A stretch of DNA of 64,000 nucleotides from Saccoglossus kowalevskii (lineage: Eukaryota > Hemichordata > Enteropneusta > Harrimaniidae): assembly GCF_000003605.2 (NCBI RefSeq), contig NW_003115524.1, positions 1 to 64,000 on the forward strand, written 5' to 3'. The notes beneath the pieces are model-generated. The model was not told where the DNA came from. It made no database searches and saw only the letters and a program-made list of their open reading frames with translations. A program made the translations under genes and the position numbers. This document shows positions 28,328-39,184 of the stretch, piece after piece; position 1 is the first letter of the stretch; each line of letters opens with the position of its first letter.

Positions 28328-31305
28328 TCATACTTTCACCGACTGAGACATGATGATTAAGTCCAATCATCACTATCATCAATTATTGAACATAACCTTG
28401 TTCAGATTAACGAAACCTTGATATATTATTTCACCACATATCCAGTTATAGGATGTGGTGATAGAAATATAACTTAAATAGTCATCAGTTTTATATCGGA
28501 TGCGAGTGCGAGTGAATCCTACCTTGGGGGCGCTTTGTCTATCATTGATCGCAAGATTGTTAGGCTGATCGGAATTGTGATTGGTGTTCCCAGCGAAATT
28601 TACCCGTACATCGTATCCATATAAAGCCAGTTTCTCCTGATGCTTGGCGCTCAGTTGCAGATTCTACAATGTCACCTCACTGAACACGTGACAAGGGTAT
28701 ATTTGGCTCCTGTATCTCCCCTCTCTACAGGTTTCAAGATTTAAAAGATTGCGAATTTCAAGATCCTAAAGACCCAAAGCGTGGTGTGTCCCAGTTCTGG
28801 TCCTAATTGCATCCCTCAAGGCATTGCCTGGTGCAGTCTGCCAGCATTTTCTTTCATTTCTTTTTTTTCGTTTTCATACCATGTGTTTTAGACAATTGAC
28901 CTTTATTAAACTGCCTATATTGATGAATATCAGTCCACCATTTGTAAATCTAGTGTTTTACAATATAACGTAACTATTTAATAATCTACACTGATTGTTC
29001 TGTTTTCACTTACACATTATTTGAAATTATCTTGCTTGTCCATTGGAACCATGCATTTCCCAAAAAATATTCCTAATTTAAAGCACGATTACTCCAAAAG
29101 AATGTTCATTTTTTGGTTACACCACGTGACAACATTAACATTATTTTGATCGACACTTATCTTTCAATTTGTCTTATTTTCTGTACAAATTATGAAATAT
29201 TAATTTTTGAATATTTTCTTATACCTTCACCAATTGAGACATGATGATTAAGTCCAATCAACACTATCATCAATTATTGAACATAACCTTGTTCAGATTA
29301 ACAAAACCTTGATATATTATGTCATCACATATCCTGTTATAAGATGTGGTGATAGAAATATAACTTAATTGGTCATCAGTTTTAGATCGGATGAGAGTGC
29401 GAGTGAATCCTACCTTGGGGGCGCTTTGTCAACCATTGATCGCAAGATTGTTTGGCTGATCTGAATTATGATTGGTGTTCCCGTACATCGTATCCATATA
29501 AAGCCAGTTTCTCCTGATGCTTGGCGCACAGATGCAGATTCTACAAAGTCACCGCCCTGAACACGTGAGATGGGTATATTTGGCTCCTGTATCTCCCCTC
29601 TCTACAGGTTTCAAGATTTGAAAGATTGCGAATTTCAAGATCCTAAAGACCCAAAGAGTGGTGTGTCCCAGTTCTGTTCCTAATTACATCCATCAAGGCA
29701 TTTCCTGGTGCGGCCTGCTCGCATTTTTCTTTTATTTCTTCTTCTTTTTTTTCATTTTTATTCCATGTGTTTTAAACAATTGACCTTTATTAAACTGCCT
29801 ACATTGATGAATATCAGTCCACCATTTGCAAATCTAGTGTTTTACAATATAACGTAACTTTTTTAATAATCTACACTGATCATTCTGTTTTCACTTACAC
29901 ATTGTTTGAAACTATCTTGCTTGTCCATTGTAATCATGCATTTCCCAAAGAATATTTCTAATTTTAAGCATGATTACTCCAAAAGAATGTTCATTTTTTG
30001 GTTACACCACGTGACAACATAAACTTTATTTTGATTGACACTTATCCTTCAATTTGCCCTATTTTCTGTACTAATTATGAAATCTTTACTTTTGAATAAT
30101 TGTTTATACCTTCACCGACTGAGACATGATGATTAAGTCCAATCAACACTATCATCAATTATTGAACATAACCTTGTTCAGATTAACGAAACCTTGATAT
30201 ATTATTTCACCACATATCCAGTTGTAGGATGTGGTGATAGGAATATAACTTAAATAGTCATCAGTTTTATATCGGATGCGAGTGTGAGTGAATCCTACCT
30301 TGGGGGCGCTTTGTCTATCATTGATCGCAAGATTGTTTGGCTGATCGGAATTGTGATTGGTGTTCCCAGCGAAATTTAATCGTACATCGTATCCATATAA
30401 AGCCAGTTTCTTCTGATGCTTGGCGCACAGTTGCAGATTCTACAATGTCACCTCACTGACCATGTGACAAGGGTATATTTGGCTCCTGTATCTCCCTTCT
30501 CTACAGGTTTCAAGATTTGAAAGATTGCGAATTTCAAGATCCTAAAGACCCAACAAGTGGTGTGTCCCAGTTCTGTTCCTAATTGCATCCATCAAAGCAT
30601 TGCCTGGTGCAGCCTGCTAGCATTTTTCTTTTATTTCTTTTTTTTTTTTCATACCATGCGTTTTAGACAATTGACCTTTATTAAACTGCCTACATTGGTG
30701 GATATCAGGCCACCATTTGGTAATCTAGTGTTTTACAATATAACGTAACTATTTAATAATCTACACTGATTGTTCTGTTTTCACTTACACATTATTTGAA
30801 ATTATCTTGCTTGTCCATTGGAATCATGCATTTCCCAAAAAATATTCCTAATTTAAAGCACAAGTACTCCAAAAGAATGTTCATTTTTTGGTTACACCAC
30901 CTGACAACATTAACATTATTTTGATAGACACTTATCCTTCAATTTGTCTTATTTTCTGTACTAATTATGAAATCTTTATTTTTGAATAATTGCTTATACT
31001 TTCGCCGACTGAGACATGATGATTAAGTCCAATCATCACTATCATCAATTATTGAACATAGCCTTGTTCAGATAAACGAAACCTTGATATATTATGTCAC
31101 CACATGTCCAGTTATAAGATGTGGTGATAGGAATATAACTTAAATAGTCATCTGTTTTATATCGGATGCGTGTGCGAGTGAATCCTACCTTGGGGGCGCT
31201 TTGTCTATCATTGATCGCAAGATTGTTTGGCTGATCTGAATTATGATTGGTGTTCCCAGCAAAATTTACCCGTACATCGTATCCATATAAAGCCAGTTTC
31301 TCCTG
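28328..31305 (+). repeat. Satellite block 7, after the gap (3 monomers)
   Basis: Phase markers are at 28,640, 29,517 and 30,416. The first two match the pair at 4,836 and 5,713; the latter two match the dimer at 22,593 and 23,481. The block is thus a mosaic of two earlier higher-order units. The 28,640 unit has the rare GTTAGGCTGATCGG change, found again inverted at ~51,780. In the 30,416 unit the first E-box is altered to CATGTG. Confidence 0.88.
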
Positions 31306-34300
31306 ATGCTTGGCGCTCAGTTGCAGATTCTACAAAGTCACCGCCCTGAACACGTGACAAGGGTATATTTGGCTGCTGTATCTCCCCCCTCTCTACAGGT
31401 TTCAAGATTTGAAAGATTGCGAATTTCAAGATCCTAAAGACCCAAAAGCGTGGTGTGTCCCAGTTCTGGTCCTCATTGCATCCCTCAAGGCATTGCCTGG
31501 TGCAGTCTGCCAGCATTTTCTTTTATTTCTTTTTTTTTGTTTTCATACCATGCGTTTTAGACAATTGACCTTTATTAAACTGCCTACATTGATGGATATC
31601 AGTCCACCATTTGGTAATCTAGTGTTTTACAATATAACGTAACTATTTAATAATCTACACTGATTGTTCTGTTTTCACTTACACATTATTTGAAATTATC
31701 TTGCTTGTCCATTGGAATCATGCATTTCCCAATAAATATTCCTAATTTAAAGCACTAGTACTCCAAAAGAATGTTCATTTTTTGGTTTCACCACGTGACA
31801 ACATTAACATTATTTTGATCGACACTTATCCTTCAATTTGTCTTATTTTCTGTACTAATTATAAAATCTTTATTTTTGAATAATTGCTTATACTTTCACC
31901 GACTGAGACATGATGATTAAGTCCAATCATCACTATCATCAATTATTGAACATAGCCTTGTTCAGATAAACGAAACCTTGATATATTATGTCACCACATG
32001 TCCAGTTATAAGATGTGGTGATAGGAATATAACTTAAATAGTCATCTGTTTTATATCGGATGCGTGTGCGAGTGAATCCTACCTTGGGGGCGCTTTGTCT
32101 ATCATTGATCGCAGGATTGTTTGGCTGATCTGAATTATGATTGGTGTTCCCAGCAAAATTTACCCGTACATCGTATCCATATAAAGCCAGTTTCTCCTGA
32201 TGCTTGGCGCTCAGTTGCAGCTTCTACAAAGTCACCGCCCTGAACACGTGACAAGGGTATATTTGGCTGCTGTATCTCCCCCTCTCTACAGGTTTCAAGA
32301 TTTGAAAGATTGCGAATTTCAAGATCCTAAAGACCCAAAAGCATGGTGTGTCCCAGTTCTGGTCCTAATTGCATCCCTCAAGGCATTGCCTGGTGCAGTC
32401 TGCCAGCATTTTCTTTTATTTCTTTTTTTTGTTTTCATACCATGTGTTTTAGACAATTGACCTTCATTAAACTGCCTGCATTGATGGATATCAGTCCACC
32501 ATTTGGTTATCTAGTGTTTTACAATATAACGTAACTATTTAATAATCTACACTGATTGTTCTGTTTTCACTTACACATTATTTCAAATTATCTTGCTTGT
32601 CCATTGCAATCATGCATTTCCCAAAAAATATTCCTAATTTAAAGAATGATTACTCCAAAAGAATGTTCATTTTTTGGTTACACCACGTGACAACATAAAC
32701 TTTATTTTGATTGACACTTATCCTTCAATTTGTCTTATTTTCTGTATTCATTATGAAATCTTTATTTTTGAATAATTGCTTATACTTTCACCGACTGCGA
32801 CATGATGATTAAGTCCAATCAACACTATCATCAATTATTGAACACAGCCTTGTTCAGATAAACGAAACCTTGATATATTATGTCACCACATATCCAGTTA
32901 TAAGATGTGGTGATAGGAATATAACTTAAATAGTCATCTGTTTTATATCGGATGCGAGTGCGAGTGAATCCTACCTTGGGGGCGCTTTGTCTATCATTGA
33001 TCGCAAGGTTGTTTGGCTGATCTGAATTATGATTGGTGTTCCCAGCAAAATTTACCCGTACGTCGTATCCATATAAAGCCAGTTTCTCCTGATGCTTGGC
33101 GCTCAGTTGCAGATTCTACAAAGTCACTGCCCTGAACACGTGACATGGGTATATTTGGCTGCTGTATCTCCCATCTCTACATGTTTCAAGATTTGAAAGA
33201 TTGCGAATTTCAAGATCTTAAAGACCCAAAGCGTGGTGTGTCCCAGTTCTGGTCCTCATTGCATCCCTCAAGGCATTGCCTGGTGCAGTCTGCCAGCATT
33301 TTCTTTTATTTCTTTTTTTGTCGTTTTCATACCATGTGTTTTAGACAACTGACCTTTATTAATCTGCCTACATTGATGGATATCAGTCCACCATTTGGTA
33401 ATCTAGTGTTTTACAATATAACGTAACTATTTAATAATCTACACTGATTGTTCTGTTTTCACTTACACATTATTTGAAATTATCTTGCTTGTCCATTGGA
33501 ATCATGCATTTCCCAAAAAATATTCCTAATTTAAAGCACTAGTACTCCAAAAGAATGTTCATTTTTTGGTTACACCACGTGACAACATTAACATTATTTT
33601 GATCGACACTTATCCTTCAATTTGTCTTATTTTCTGTACTAATTATGAAATCTTTATTTTTGAATATTTTCTTATACCTTCACCGATTGAGACATGATGA
33701 TTAAGTCCAATCAACACTATCATCAATTATAGAACATAACCTTGTTCAGATTAACAAAAACTTGATATATTATGTCATCACATATCCAGTTATAAGATGT
33801 GGTTATAGGAATATAACTTAATTGGTCATCAGTTTTATATCGGATGTGTGTGCGAGTGAATCCTACCTTGGGGGCGCTTTGTCTATCATTGATCGCAGGA
33901 TTGTTTGGCTGATCTGAATTATGATTGGTGTTCCCAGCAAAATTTACCCGTACATCGTATCCATATAAAGCCAGTTTCTCCTGATGCTTGGCGCTCAGTT
34001 GCAGATTCTACAAAGTCACCGCCCTGAACACGTGACAAGGGTATATTTGGCTGCTGTATCTCCCCCCTCTCTACAGGTTTCAAGATTTGAAAGATTGCGA
34101 ATTTCAAGATCCTAAAGACCCAAAAGCGTGGTGTGTCCCAGTTCTGGTCCTCATTGCATCCCTCAAGGCATTGCCTGTTGCAGTCTGCCAGCATTTTCTT
34201 TTATTACTTTTTTTGTTTTCATACCATGTGTTTTAGACAATTGACATTCATTAAACTGCCTACATTGATGGATATCAGTCCACCATTTGGTAATCTAGTG

Positions 34301-37010
34301 TTTTACAATATAACGTAACTATTTAATAATCTACACTGATTGTTCTGTTTTCACTTACACATTATTTGAAATTATCTTGCTTGTCCATTGGAATCATGCA
34401 TTTCCCAAAAAATATTCCTAATTTAAAGAATGATTACTCCAAAAGAATGTTCATTTTTTGGTTACACCACGTGACAACATTAACATTATTTTGATCGAAA
34501 CTTATCCTTCAATTTGTCTTATTTTCTGTACTAATTATGAAATCTTTATTTTTGAATAATTGCTTTTACTTTCACCGACTGAGACATGATGATTACGTCC
34601 AATCATCACTATCATCAATTATTGAACATAGCCTTGTTCAGATAAACGAAACCTTGATATATTATGTCACCACATGTCCAGTTATAAGATGTGGTGATAG
34701 GAATATAACTTAAATAGTCATCTGTTTTATATCGGATGCGTGTGCGAGTGAATCCTACCTTGGGGGCGCTTTGTCTATCATTGATCGCAGGATTGTTTGG
34801 CTGATCTGAATTATGATTGGTGTTCCCGGCGAAATTTACCCGTACATCGTATCCATATAAAGCCAGTTTCTCCTGATGCTTGGCGCTCAGTTGCAGATTC
34901 TACAAAGTCACCGCCCTGAACACGTGACAAGGGTATATTTGGCTGCTGTATCTCCCCCTCTCTACAGGTTTCAAGATTTGAAAGATTGCGAATTTCAAGA
35001 TCCTAAAGACCCAAAAGTGTTGTGTGTCCCAGTTCTGGTCCTAATTGCATCCCTCAAGGCATTGCCTGGTGCAGTCTGCCAGCATTTTCTTTTATTTCTT
35101 TTTTTTGTTTTCATACCATGTGTTTTAGACAATTGACCTTCATTAAACTGCCTACATTGATGGATATCAGTCCACCACTTGGTTATCTAGTGTTTTACAA
35201 TATAACGTAACTATTTAATAATCTACACTGATTGTTCTGTTTTCACTTACACATTATTTGAAATTATCTTGCTTGTCCATTGCAATCATGCATTTCCCAA
35301 AAAATATTCCTAATTTAAAGAATGATTACTCCAAAAGAATGTTCATTTTTTGGTTACACCACGTGACAACATTAACATTATTTTGATCGAAACTTATCCT
35401 TCAATTTGTCTTATTTTCTGTACTAATTATGAAATCTTTATTTTTGAATAATTGCTTTTACTTTCACCGACTGAGACATGATGATTACGTCCAATCATCA
35501 CTATCATCAATTATTGAACATAGCCTTGTTCAGATAAACGAAACCTTGATATATTATGTCACCACATGTCCAGTTATAAGATGTGGTGATAGGAATATAA
35601 CTTAAATAGTCATCTGTTTTATATCGGATGCGTGTGCGTGTGAATCCTACCTTGGGGGCGCTTTGTCTATCATTGATCGCAGGATTGTTTGGCTGATCTG
35701 AATTATGATTGGTGTTCCCGGCGAAATTTACCCGTACATCGTATCCATATAAAGCCAGTTTCTCCTGATGCTTGGCGCTCAGTTGCAGATTCTACAAAGT
35801 CACCGCCCTGAACACGTGACAAGGGTATATTTGGCTGCTGTATCTCCCCCTCTCTACAGGTTTCAAGATTTGAAAGATTGCGAATTTCAAGATCCTAAAG
35901 ACCCAAAAGTGTTGTGTGTCCCAGTTCTGGTCCTAATTGCATCCCTCAAGGCATTGCCTGGTGCAGTCTGCCAGCATTTTCTTTTATTTCTTTTTTTTGT
36001 TTTCATACCATGTGTTTTAGACAATTGACCTTCATTAAACTGCCTACATTGATGGATATCAGTCCACCACTTGGTTATCTAGTGTTTTACAATATAACGT
36101 AACTTTTTAATAATCTACACTGATTGTTCTGTTTTCACTTACACATTATTTGAAATTATCTTGCTTGTCCATTGCAATCATGCATTTCCCAAAAAATATT
36201 CCTAATTTAAAGAATGATTACTCCAAAAGAATGTTCATTTTTTGGTTACACCACGTGACAACATAAACTTTATTTTGATTGACACTTATCCTTCAATTTG
36301 TCTTATTTTCTGTATTAATTATGAAATCTTTATTTTTGAATAATTGCTTATACTTTCACCGACTGCGACATGATGATTAAGTCCAATCAACACTATCATC
36401 AATTATTGAACACAGCCTTGTTCAGATAAACGAAACCTTGATATATTATGTCACCACATATCCAGTTATAAGATGTGGTGATAGGAATGTAACTTAAATA
36501 GTCATCTGTTTTATATCGGATGCGAGTGCGAGTGAATCCTACCTTGGGGGCGCTTTGTCTATCATTGATCGCAAGGTTGTTTGGCTGATCTGAATTATGA
36601 TTGGTGTTCCCAGCAAAATTTACCCGTACGTCGTATCCATATAAAGCCAGTTTCTCCTGATGCTTGGCGCTCAGTTGCAGATTATACAAAGTCACCGCAC
36701 TGAACACGTGACAAGGGTTTATTTGGCTGCTGTATCTCCCCCTCTCTACAGGTTTCAAGATTTGAAAGATTGCGAATTTCAAGATCCTAAAGACCCAAAA
36801 GCGTGGTGTGTCCCAGTTCTGGTCCTCATTGCATCCCTCAAGGCATTGCCTGGTGCAGTCTGCCAGCATTTTCTTTTATTTCTTTTTTTTGTTTTCATAC
36901 CATGTGTTTTAGACAATTGACCTTCATTAAACTGCCTACATTGATGGATATCAGTCCACCACTTGGTTATCTAGTGTTTTACAATATAACGTAACTATTT
37001 AATAATCTAC
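31306..37010 (+). repeat. Satellite block 8, homogenised 892-bp units (7 monomers)
   Basis: Phase markers are at 31,306, 32,200, 33,092, 33,984, 34,876, 35,768 and 36,660. Apart from the first spacing (894) all are exactly 892 bp. All units carry the 14-bp module and the TTTGGTAATC or TTTGGTTATC type of tail. The last unit is cut off after AATAATCTAC at 37,010, where the foreign insert begins. Confidence 0.92.
34441..36224 (+). repeat. Near-identical adjacent monomer duplication
   Basis: Units 34,441-35,332 and 35,333-36,224 are both 892 bp and share a string of private variants: TTGATCGAAAC, GATTACGTCC, CCCGGCGAAATT, AAAGTGTTGTGTG, CACTTGGTTATC. By eye I find only a few single-base differences (for example TGCGAGTG against TGCGTGTG near 35,638). 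This is the youngest-looking duplication in the window, or else a repeated read path in the assembly. Confidence 0.85.
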
Positions 37011-37127
37011 TACATAATCCTACTACAGCTAGATCTGAAGGCCTTTGCCGCATTCTGGCCATGCTGTGTGGCGCGTATCGCGTGGACGGGTTTCACGTTC
37101 TCTGCACGTAATAAGCGCGGTTATTAA

Positions 37128-37147
37128 GCATCCTTTTTTGGGGATGC
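37128..37147 (+). repeat. Short inverted repeat in the insert
   Basis: GCATCC (37,128-37,133) and GGATGC (37,142-37,147) pair as a 6-bp stem around a T-rich loop, just upstream of the tRNA-like head. Its role is unknown. It may mark the left edge of the SINE-like part. Confidence 0.5.
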
Positions 37148-37151
37148 CCGG

Positions 37152-37162
37152 TGGCCGAGGGG
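37152..37162 (+). promoter_or_regulatory. Pol III A-box-like element
   Basis: TGGCCGAGGGG matches the internal A box of tRNA genes (TRGCNNAGYNGG style), closest to tRNA-Leu/Ser heads. It lies at the expected spot a few bases inside the tRNA-like region. Confidence 0.65.
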
Positions 37163-37213
37163 AAGACGTGTAGTGGCGTGAAGCTAGGCGATTAGGTGCC
37201 GTACGCGAGCGCC

Positions 37214-37224
37214 GGTTCGAGTCA
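37214..37224 (+). promoter_or_regulatory. Pol III B-box-like element
   Basis: GGTTCGAGTCA fits the GGTTCGANTCC consensus except at the last base. It lies 62 bp after the A box, which is long for a class I tRNA but normal for one with a long variable arm. Confidence 0.7.
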
Positions 37225-37334
37225 CGCACGCAGTACGTATTTACTATAATTAGACATAGTCTTTACCTTGCCGTTTATTCGGTGTTATTTGCTTACTTTA
37301 CTTCCTATGTCGACAGCAACTATGAGTTTAAAAA

Positions 37335-37340
37335 TTTTTT
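37335..37340 (+). terminator. T6 run, possible Pol III terminator
   Basis: TTTTTT directly follows an A-run at the right edge of the insert, about 110 bp past the B box. A run of four or more T ends Pol III transcription in eukaryotes. The last T could equally belong to the satellite, which resumes here with TGATCTGAATT. Confidence 0.45.
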
Positions 37341-38350
37341 GATCTGAATTATGATTGGTGTTCCCAGCAAAATTTACCCGTACATCGTATCTATATAAAG
37401 CCAGTTTCTCCTGATGCTTGGCGCTCAGTTGCAGATTCTACAAAGTCATCGCCCTGAACACGTAACAAGGGTATATTTGGCTGCTGTATCTCCCCCTCTC
37501 TACAGGTTTCAAGATTTGAAAGATTGCGAATTTCAAGATCCTAAAGACCCAAAAGCGTGGTGTGTCCCAGTTCTGGTCCTAATTGCATCCCTCAAGGCAT
37601 TGCCTGGTACAGTCTGCCAGCATTTTCTTTTATTTCTTTTTTTTGTTTTCATACCATGTGTTTTAGACAATTGACCTTCATTAAACTGCCTACATTGATG
37701 GATATCAGTCCACCATTTGGTAATCTAGTGTTTTACAATATAACGTAACTATTTAATAATCTACACTGATTGTTCTGTTTTCACTTACACATTATTTGAA
37801 ATTATCTTGCTTGTCCATTGCAATCATGCATTTCCCAAAAAATATTCCTAATTTAAAGAATGATTACTCCAAAAGAATGTTCATTTTTTGGTTACACCAC
37901 GTGACAACATAAACTTTATTTTGATTGACACTTATCCTTCAATTTGTCTTATTTTCTGTATTAATTATGAAATCTTTATTTTTGAATAATTGCTTATACT
38001 TTCACCGACTGCGACATGATGATTAAGTCCAATCAACACTATGATCAATTATTGAACACAGCCTTGTTCAGATAAACGAAACCTTGATATATTATGTCAC
38101 CACATATCCAGTTATAAGATGTGGTGATAGGAATATAACTTAAATAGTCATCAGTTTTGTATTGGATGCGAGTGCGAGTGAATCCTACCTTGGGGGCGCT
38201 TTGTCTATCATTGATCGCAAGATTGTTTGGCTGATCTGAATTATGATTGGTGTTCCCAGCAAAATTTACCCGTACATCGTATCCATATAAAGCCAGTTTC
38301 TCCTGATGCTTGGCGCTCAGTTGCAGATTCTACAATGTCACCGCCCTGAA

Positions 38351-38358
38351 CACGTGAC
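38351..38358 (+). promoter_or_regulatory. E-box CACGTGAC, first of two per monomer
   Basis: CACGTGAC (complement GTCACGTG) contains the palindromic CACGTG bHLH site and fits the yeast CDEI consensus RTCACRTG. It recurs at this phase in nearly all units, with occasional loss (for example CACATGAC at ~10,205, CATGTGAC at ~30,460, CACGTAAC at ~37,457). Protein binding is inference; the motif is short, though its phase is very regular. Confidence 0.5.
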
Positions 38359-38789
38359 AAGGGTATATTTGGCTGCTGTATCTCCCCCTCTCTACAGGTT
38401 TCAAGATTTGAAAGATTGCGAATTTCAAGACCCTAAAGACCCAAAAGCGTGGTGTGTCCCAGTTCTGGTCCTCATTGCATCCCTCAAGGCATTGCCTGGT
38501 GCAGTCTGCCAGCATTTTCTTTTATTACTTTTTTTTGTTTTCATACCATGTGTTTTAGACAATTGACATTCATTAAACTGCCTATATTGATGGATATCAG
38601 TCCACCATTTGGTAATCTAGTGTTTTACAATATAACGTAACTATTTAATAATCTACACTGATTGTTCTGTTTTCACTTACACATTATTTGAAATTATCTT
38701 GCTTGTCCATTGGAATCATGCATTTCCCAATAAATATTCCTAATTTAAAGCACTAGTACTCCAAAAGAATGTTCATTTTTTGGTTACAC

Positions 38790-38797
38790 CACGTGAC
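38790..38797 (+). promoter_or_regulatory. E-box CACGTGAC, second of two per monomer
   Basis: The same 8-mer in the same orientation lies 439 bp after the first box and 453 bp before the next unit's first box, close to half a monomer each way. It is lost in a few copies (TACGTGAA at ~10, ~7,085 and ~7,979; CACTTGAC at ~19,507; CACCTGAC at ~30,899). Confidence 0.5.
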
Positions 38798-38909
38798 AAC
38801 ATTAACATTATTTTGATCGACACTTATCCTTCAATTTGTCTTATTTTCTGTACTAATTATGAAATCTTTATTTTTGAATAATTGCTTATACTTTCACCGA
38901 CTGAGACAT

Positions 38910-38929
38910 GATGATTAATTCCAATCATC
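38910..38929 (+). repeat. Small hairpin GATGATT/AATCATC (one subfamily)
   Basis: A 7-bp perfect stem (38,910-38,916 with 38,923-38,929) around a 6-nt loop. Units with AATCATCACTATC have the full stem, while units with AATCAACACTATC keep only part of it. The two forms segregate with other subfamily markers, so this difference helps to type copies. Confidence 0.6.
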
Positions 38930-38988
38930 ACTATCATCAATTATTGAACATAGCCTTGTTCAGATAAACGAAACCTTGATATATTATG

Positions 38989-39019
38989 TCACCACATGTC
39001 CAGTTATAAGATGTGGTGA
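38989..39019 (+). repeat. Conserved inverted repeat TCACCACAT - 13 nt - ATGTGGTGA
   Basis: A perfect 9-bp stem with a 13-nt loop (38,998-39,010). It is present in most units inspected on both arms. In another group of units the left arm reads TCATCACAT, which still pairs in RNA through a G-U, or leaves a single DNA mismatch. This is the strongest dyad symmetry I find in the monomer. Confidence 0.7.
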
Positions 39020-39149
39020 TAGGATTATAACTTAAATAGTGATCTGTTTTATATCGGATGCGTGTGCGAGTGAATCCTACCTTGGGGGCGCTTTGTCTAT
39101 AATTGATCGCCAGATTGTTTGGCTGATCTGAATTATGATTGGTGTTCCC

Positions 39150-39163
39150 AGCAAAATTTACCC
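39150..39163 (+). repeat. 14-bp presence/absence module AGCAAAATTTACCC
   Basis: Present between GTGTTCCC and GTACATCG in long units and absent in short ones, where GTTCCC runs straight into GTACATCG. Both junction sides end in CCC, so loss by slippage or microhomology explains the short form simply. A third form reads GCGAAATTTACCC. This module accounts for most of the 877/892 spacing difference. Confidence 0.8.
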
Positions 39164-39177
39164 GTACATCGTATCCA

Positions 39178-39184
39178 TATAAAG
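39178..39184 (+). promoter_or_regulatory. TATA-like element TATAAAG
   Basis: CCATATAAAGCC occurs about 20 bp before the phase-marker ATG in nearly every unit. It resembles a Pol II TATA box, but no conserved reading frame follows. Such a motif is easily met by chance in AT-rich DNA. If the satellite is transcribed, this would be the first place to look for starts. Confidence 0.25.

Larger units (their letters stand above)
37011..37340 (+). mobile_element. Foreign insert with a tRNA-derived (SINE-like) Pol III unit
   Basis: About 330 bp unrelated to the satellite and visibly richer in GC. It replaces about 474 bp of monomer, from just after AATAATCTAC to TGATCTGAATTATG. From about 37,140 it resembles a tRNA head: TGGCCGAGGGG fits the Pol III A box and GGTTCGAGTCA fits the B box, 62 bp apart. 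That spacing suits a class II (Leu/Ser-like) tRNA with a long variable arm. About 110 bp of non-tRNA sequence follows and ends in TTTTTT at 37,335-37,340, a Pol III terminator-like run. The stems pair poorly, so it is not a functional tRNA gene. The first ~130 bp (37,011-37,139) is not recognised. I see no target-site duplication. Only one copy is present in the window. A tRNA-derived SINE carried in with flanking DNA is the best reading. Confidence 0.68.

Noticed and set aside
36399-36869. Longest open frame (156 codons, - strand), and recurring 60-126-codon frames in most monomers
   Set aside because: They recur only because the monomer recurs. Stops and lengths differ between neighbouring copies, a one-base A-run difference shifts frame between subfamilies, several overlap on both strands, and the translations show no recognisable domain or signal.
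37029-37229. 66-codon open frame on the - strand across the insert
   Set aside because: Arginine- and proline-rich translation of GC-rich DNA over the tRNA-like region, with no domain or conserved context. It looks like a by-product of base composition.
37140-37230. Functional tRNA-Leu or tRNA-Ser gene
   Set aside because: A and B boxes fit, but the acceptor ends do not pair and the T and D stems have several mismatches. No clear anticodon arm can be drawn. A tRNA-derived element is more likely.
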